Below, one piece after another: positions 15,153 to 15,230 of a stretch of 15,230 bases of DNA (its first letter is position 1; the number at the start of each line of letters is the position of its first letter). Made by a program: the position numbers and the translations under genes. The DNA is from Bacteroidales bacterium (GTDB lineage Bacteria; Bacteroidota; Bacteroidia; Bacteroidales; Dysgonomonadaceae). Below the pieces are notes generated by a model. That model searched no databases, was not told the origin of the DNA, and saw only the letters and a list, made by a program, of their open reading frames with translations. The stretch is from the NCBI GenBank assembly GCA_012728155.1, contig JAAYFR010000190.1, forward strand, positions 1 to 15,230. Reading direction: 5' to 3'.

Positions 15153-15230
15153 GGCGGGGGAACACAACTGTTCGCGCGGGTGTGAACGCTTGAAAGTCCG
15201 ACAGGACTTTCTGCGGGCATACACCCCGCC
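15153..15230. repeat. GC-rich nested inverted repeat, cut by the window end
   Basis: GAAAGTCC (15192-15199) and GGACTTTC (15204-15211) form a perfect 8-bp hairpin with loop GACA. Outside it, GGCGGGG (15153-15159) pairs exactly with CCCCGCC (15224-15230), the last bases of the window. GCGGGTGT (15176-15183) can pair alternatively with ACACCCCGC (15221-15229), with one bulge. GAACA/TGTTC (15160-15173) forms a further small hairpin. The base composition differs sharply from the AT-rich surroundings. The outer pairing reaches the window edge, so the element probably continues. It could be a miniature mobile element or a cassette boundary. Confidence 0.7.

Noticed and set aside
14818..15165. Minus-strand frame of 115 codons
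   Set aside because: Its peptide is largely the direct repeat and its spacer translated (VVPNIK twice). No start signal or family pattern.
14891..15193. Plus-strand frame of 100 codons with one hydrophobic segment
   Set aside because: It starts at a TTG inside a direct repeat, overlaps a -7-like box, and its last third is the GC-rich inverted repeat read as protein. No homology is recognised.
15125..15230. Integron attC site
   Set aside because: The bases around GTTGGTAACGTC do not match the RYYYAAC and GTTRRRY core pair well enough, and no integrase is in the window. Left as an unclassified inverted repeat.
1..15230. CRISPR array, tRNA, rRNA or intact transposase
   Set aside because: No regularly spaced repeats, cloverleaf sequences, rRNA blocks or DDE/HUH transposase frames were seen on either strand.

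Overview
The window looks like chromosome of a member of the Bacteroidota, most likely the Bacteroidales. The sequence is AT-rich with weak ribosome binding sites. Several start sites are preceded by the TAnnTTTG -7 element typical of this phylum. The gene at 12860-14086 is very close to the Bacteroides ChuR-type anaerobic sulfatase maturase, and outer-membrane lipoproteins and small beta-barrel proteins of Bacteroidota style are common. I cannot name the genus.

Region 1 (1-4139, minus strand) is a probable four-gene envelope operon. In order of transcription it holds a lipoprotein with an RcsF/YbjQ-like part and a DUF2846-like part (4139-3399), a 293-aa beta-barrel protein (3389-2508), a 229-aa beta-barrel protein (2392-1703), and a large lipoprotein with Fn3-like and beta-propeller-like parts that runs off the left edge (1688-<1). 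A strong hairpin sits 3 nt after the stop of the second gene and may tune expression of the last two. The function is unknown, but all four products are predicted to be exported to the envelope.

Region 2 (4140-4416) is a divergent control region. It carries a -7-like element for each direction, a 9-bp perfect inverted repeat overlapping the plus-strand promoter (likely the TetR operator), and a 24-bp direct repeat that duplicates the start region of the minus-strand operon.

Region 3 (4417-10638, plus strand) is a complete RND tripartite efflux operon: TetR regulator, TolC-like outer-membrane channel, periplasmic adaptor and AcrB-type pump, with gaps of 17-25 nt. The regulator probably represses its own operon.

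Region 4 (14086-10766, minus strand) pairs a radical SAM/SPASM sulfatase maturase with a 692-aa TerD-domain protein. They are separated by 15 nt and probably co-transcribed. No sulfatase and no other ter gene is present here.

Region 5 (14110-15230) is a degraded accessory strip. It contains a hairpin terminator, a truncated RelA/SpoT-type HD hydrolase fragment (57 aa), an out-of-frame remnant of another small gene, a doubtful small ORF, a 40-nt imperfect direct repeat and, at the right edge, a GC-rich nested inverted repeat that appears cut by the window end. It resembles the debris of small mobile cassettes.
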